From Candidatus Dadabacteria bacterium RIFCSPHIGHO2_12_FULL_53_21 (GTDB lineage: Bacteria; Desulfobacterota_D; UBA1144; Nemesobacterales; UBA2774), in contig MFCJ01000080.1 of NCBI GenBank assembly GCA_001775255.1, forward strand, positions 1-5,426: a stretch of DNA of 5,426 nucleotides, given 5' to 3'. The notes under the pieces are model-generated. The model searched no databases, was not told where the DNA came from, and saw nothing but the letters and a program-made list of their open reading frames with translations. The translations under genes and the position numbers were made by a program. Below are positions 5,321-5,426 of this stretch, piece by piece. Positions within the stretch are counted from its first letter, which is position 1; every line of letters begins with the position of its first letter.

Positions 5321-5338
5321 TGGCAATATTCGTGCCAA
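5321..5338 (-). promoter_or_regulatory. Putative sigma-54 (RpoN) -24/-12 promoter
   Basis: Read on the minus strand, this site is TTGGCACG-AATA-TTGC-CA. The consensus is TGGCACG-N4-TTGCW, so every fixed base matches and only the weak last W is C. The -24 GG (5336-5335) and -12 GC (5324-5323) are exactly 12 nt apart. Transcription would start near 5311, giving a leader of about 115 nt before the ATG at 5195. It would need an enhancer-binding activator upstream; no known activator site was identified. No good sigma-70 promoter competes nearby. Confidence 0.7.
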
Positions 5339-5352
5339 TCCCGTAATTAAAG

Positions 5353-5383
5353 GGAATTTAATGGAATTCAATTGGATTTCAAG
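5353..5383. repeat. Three short direct repeats at helical phase upstream of the sigma-54 site
   Basis: The + strand reads GGAATTTAAT, then GGAATTCAATT, then GGATTTCAAG, each unit beginning 10-11 bp after the previous one. They lie about 15-45 bp upstream of the -24 element. One-turn spacing places the same bases on one face of the helix, as in an operator, a bent AT tract or a nucleoid-protein site. The repeats are short and AT-rich, so chance is a real alternative. Confidence 0.35.
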
Positions 5384-5426
5384 CCTTTAGAACTATTAGC
5401 AGTTGCAAAATAATTATGAAGAAACC

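Noticed and set aside
5416..5426. Possible start of a divergent + strand gene (ATG AAG AAA)
   Set aside because: The codons resemble a signal-peptide start, but only three codons fit in the window and there is no ribosome binding site upstream. It cannot be supported without further sequence.

Overview
This bacterial window carries six protein genes, all on the minus strand. There are no RNA genes, insertion sequences or CRISPR arrays that I can see. The coding DNA is GC-rich but uses ATA (Ile) and AGG (Arg) freely, while the stretches outside genes are AT-rich or strongly strand-biased. A near-consensus sigma-54 promoter and a Gram-negative-style signal peptide suggest a diderm lineage, for example one of the deltaproteobacterial-type or related candidate phyla. 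I cannot assign the phylum from sequence alone.

Layout in the direction of transcription (right to left). (1) 5426-5196: an AT-rich upstream region with a sigma-54 type -24/-12 promoter and three phased ~10-bp repeats. (2) 5195-4803: an uncharacterised 130-residue acidic protein, followed by a long hairpin with a short U-run (4758-4719) that probably ends this unit. (3) 4718-4536: a leader region with an 11-bp-arm inverted repeat and a purine-rich stretch. (4) 4529-1292: a compact four-gene cluster of circularly permuted ATP-grasp, alpha-E domain protein, Anbu (proteasome/HslV-like Ntn peptidase) and transglutaminase-like cysteine peptidase. (5) 352-80: a small secreted six-cysteine protein behind a G-rich leader with a canonical G-quadruplex pattern. 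(6) 79-1: an AT-rich tail with a 9-bp inverted repeat.

The core of the window is the Anbu operon. In this known but biochemically poorly understood system, an ATP-grasp/alpha-E pair is thought to make a peptide or amide linkage, and two peptidases (Anbu with an N-terminal Thr, and the transglutaminase-fold enzyme with a Cys-His-Asp triad) are thought to process or recycle the product. All four enzymes look intact, with the key residues I would expect in Anbu and the transglutaminase. The alpha-E and Anbu genes overlap by a GTGA stop/start, and that GTG places the catalytic Thr directly after the initiator Met. The least described elements are the flanking genes: the sigma-54-driven unknown protein upstream and the secreted Cys-rich mini-protein downstream. 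Whether either belongs functionally to the Anbu system is open.
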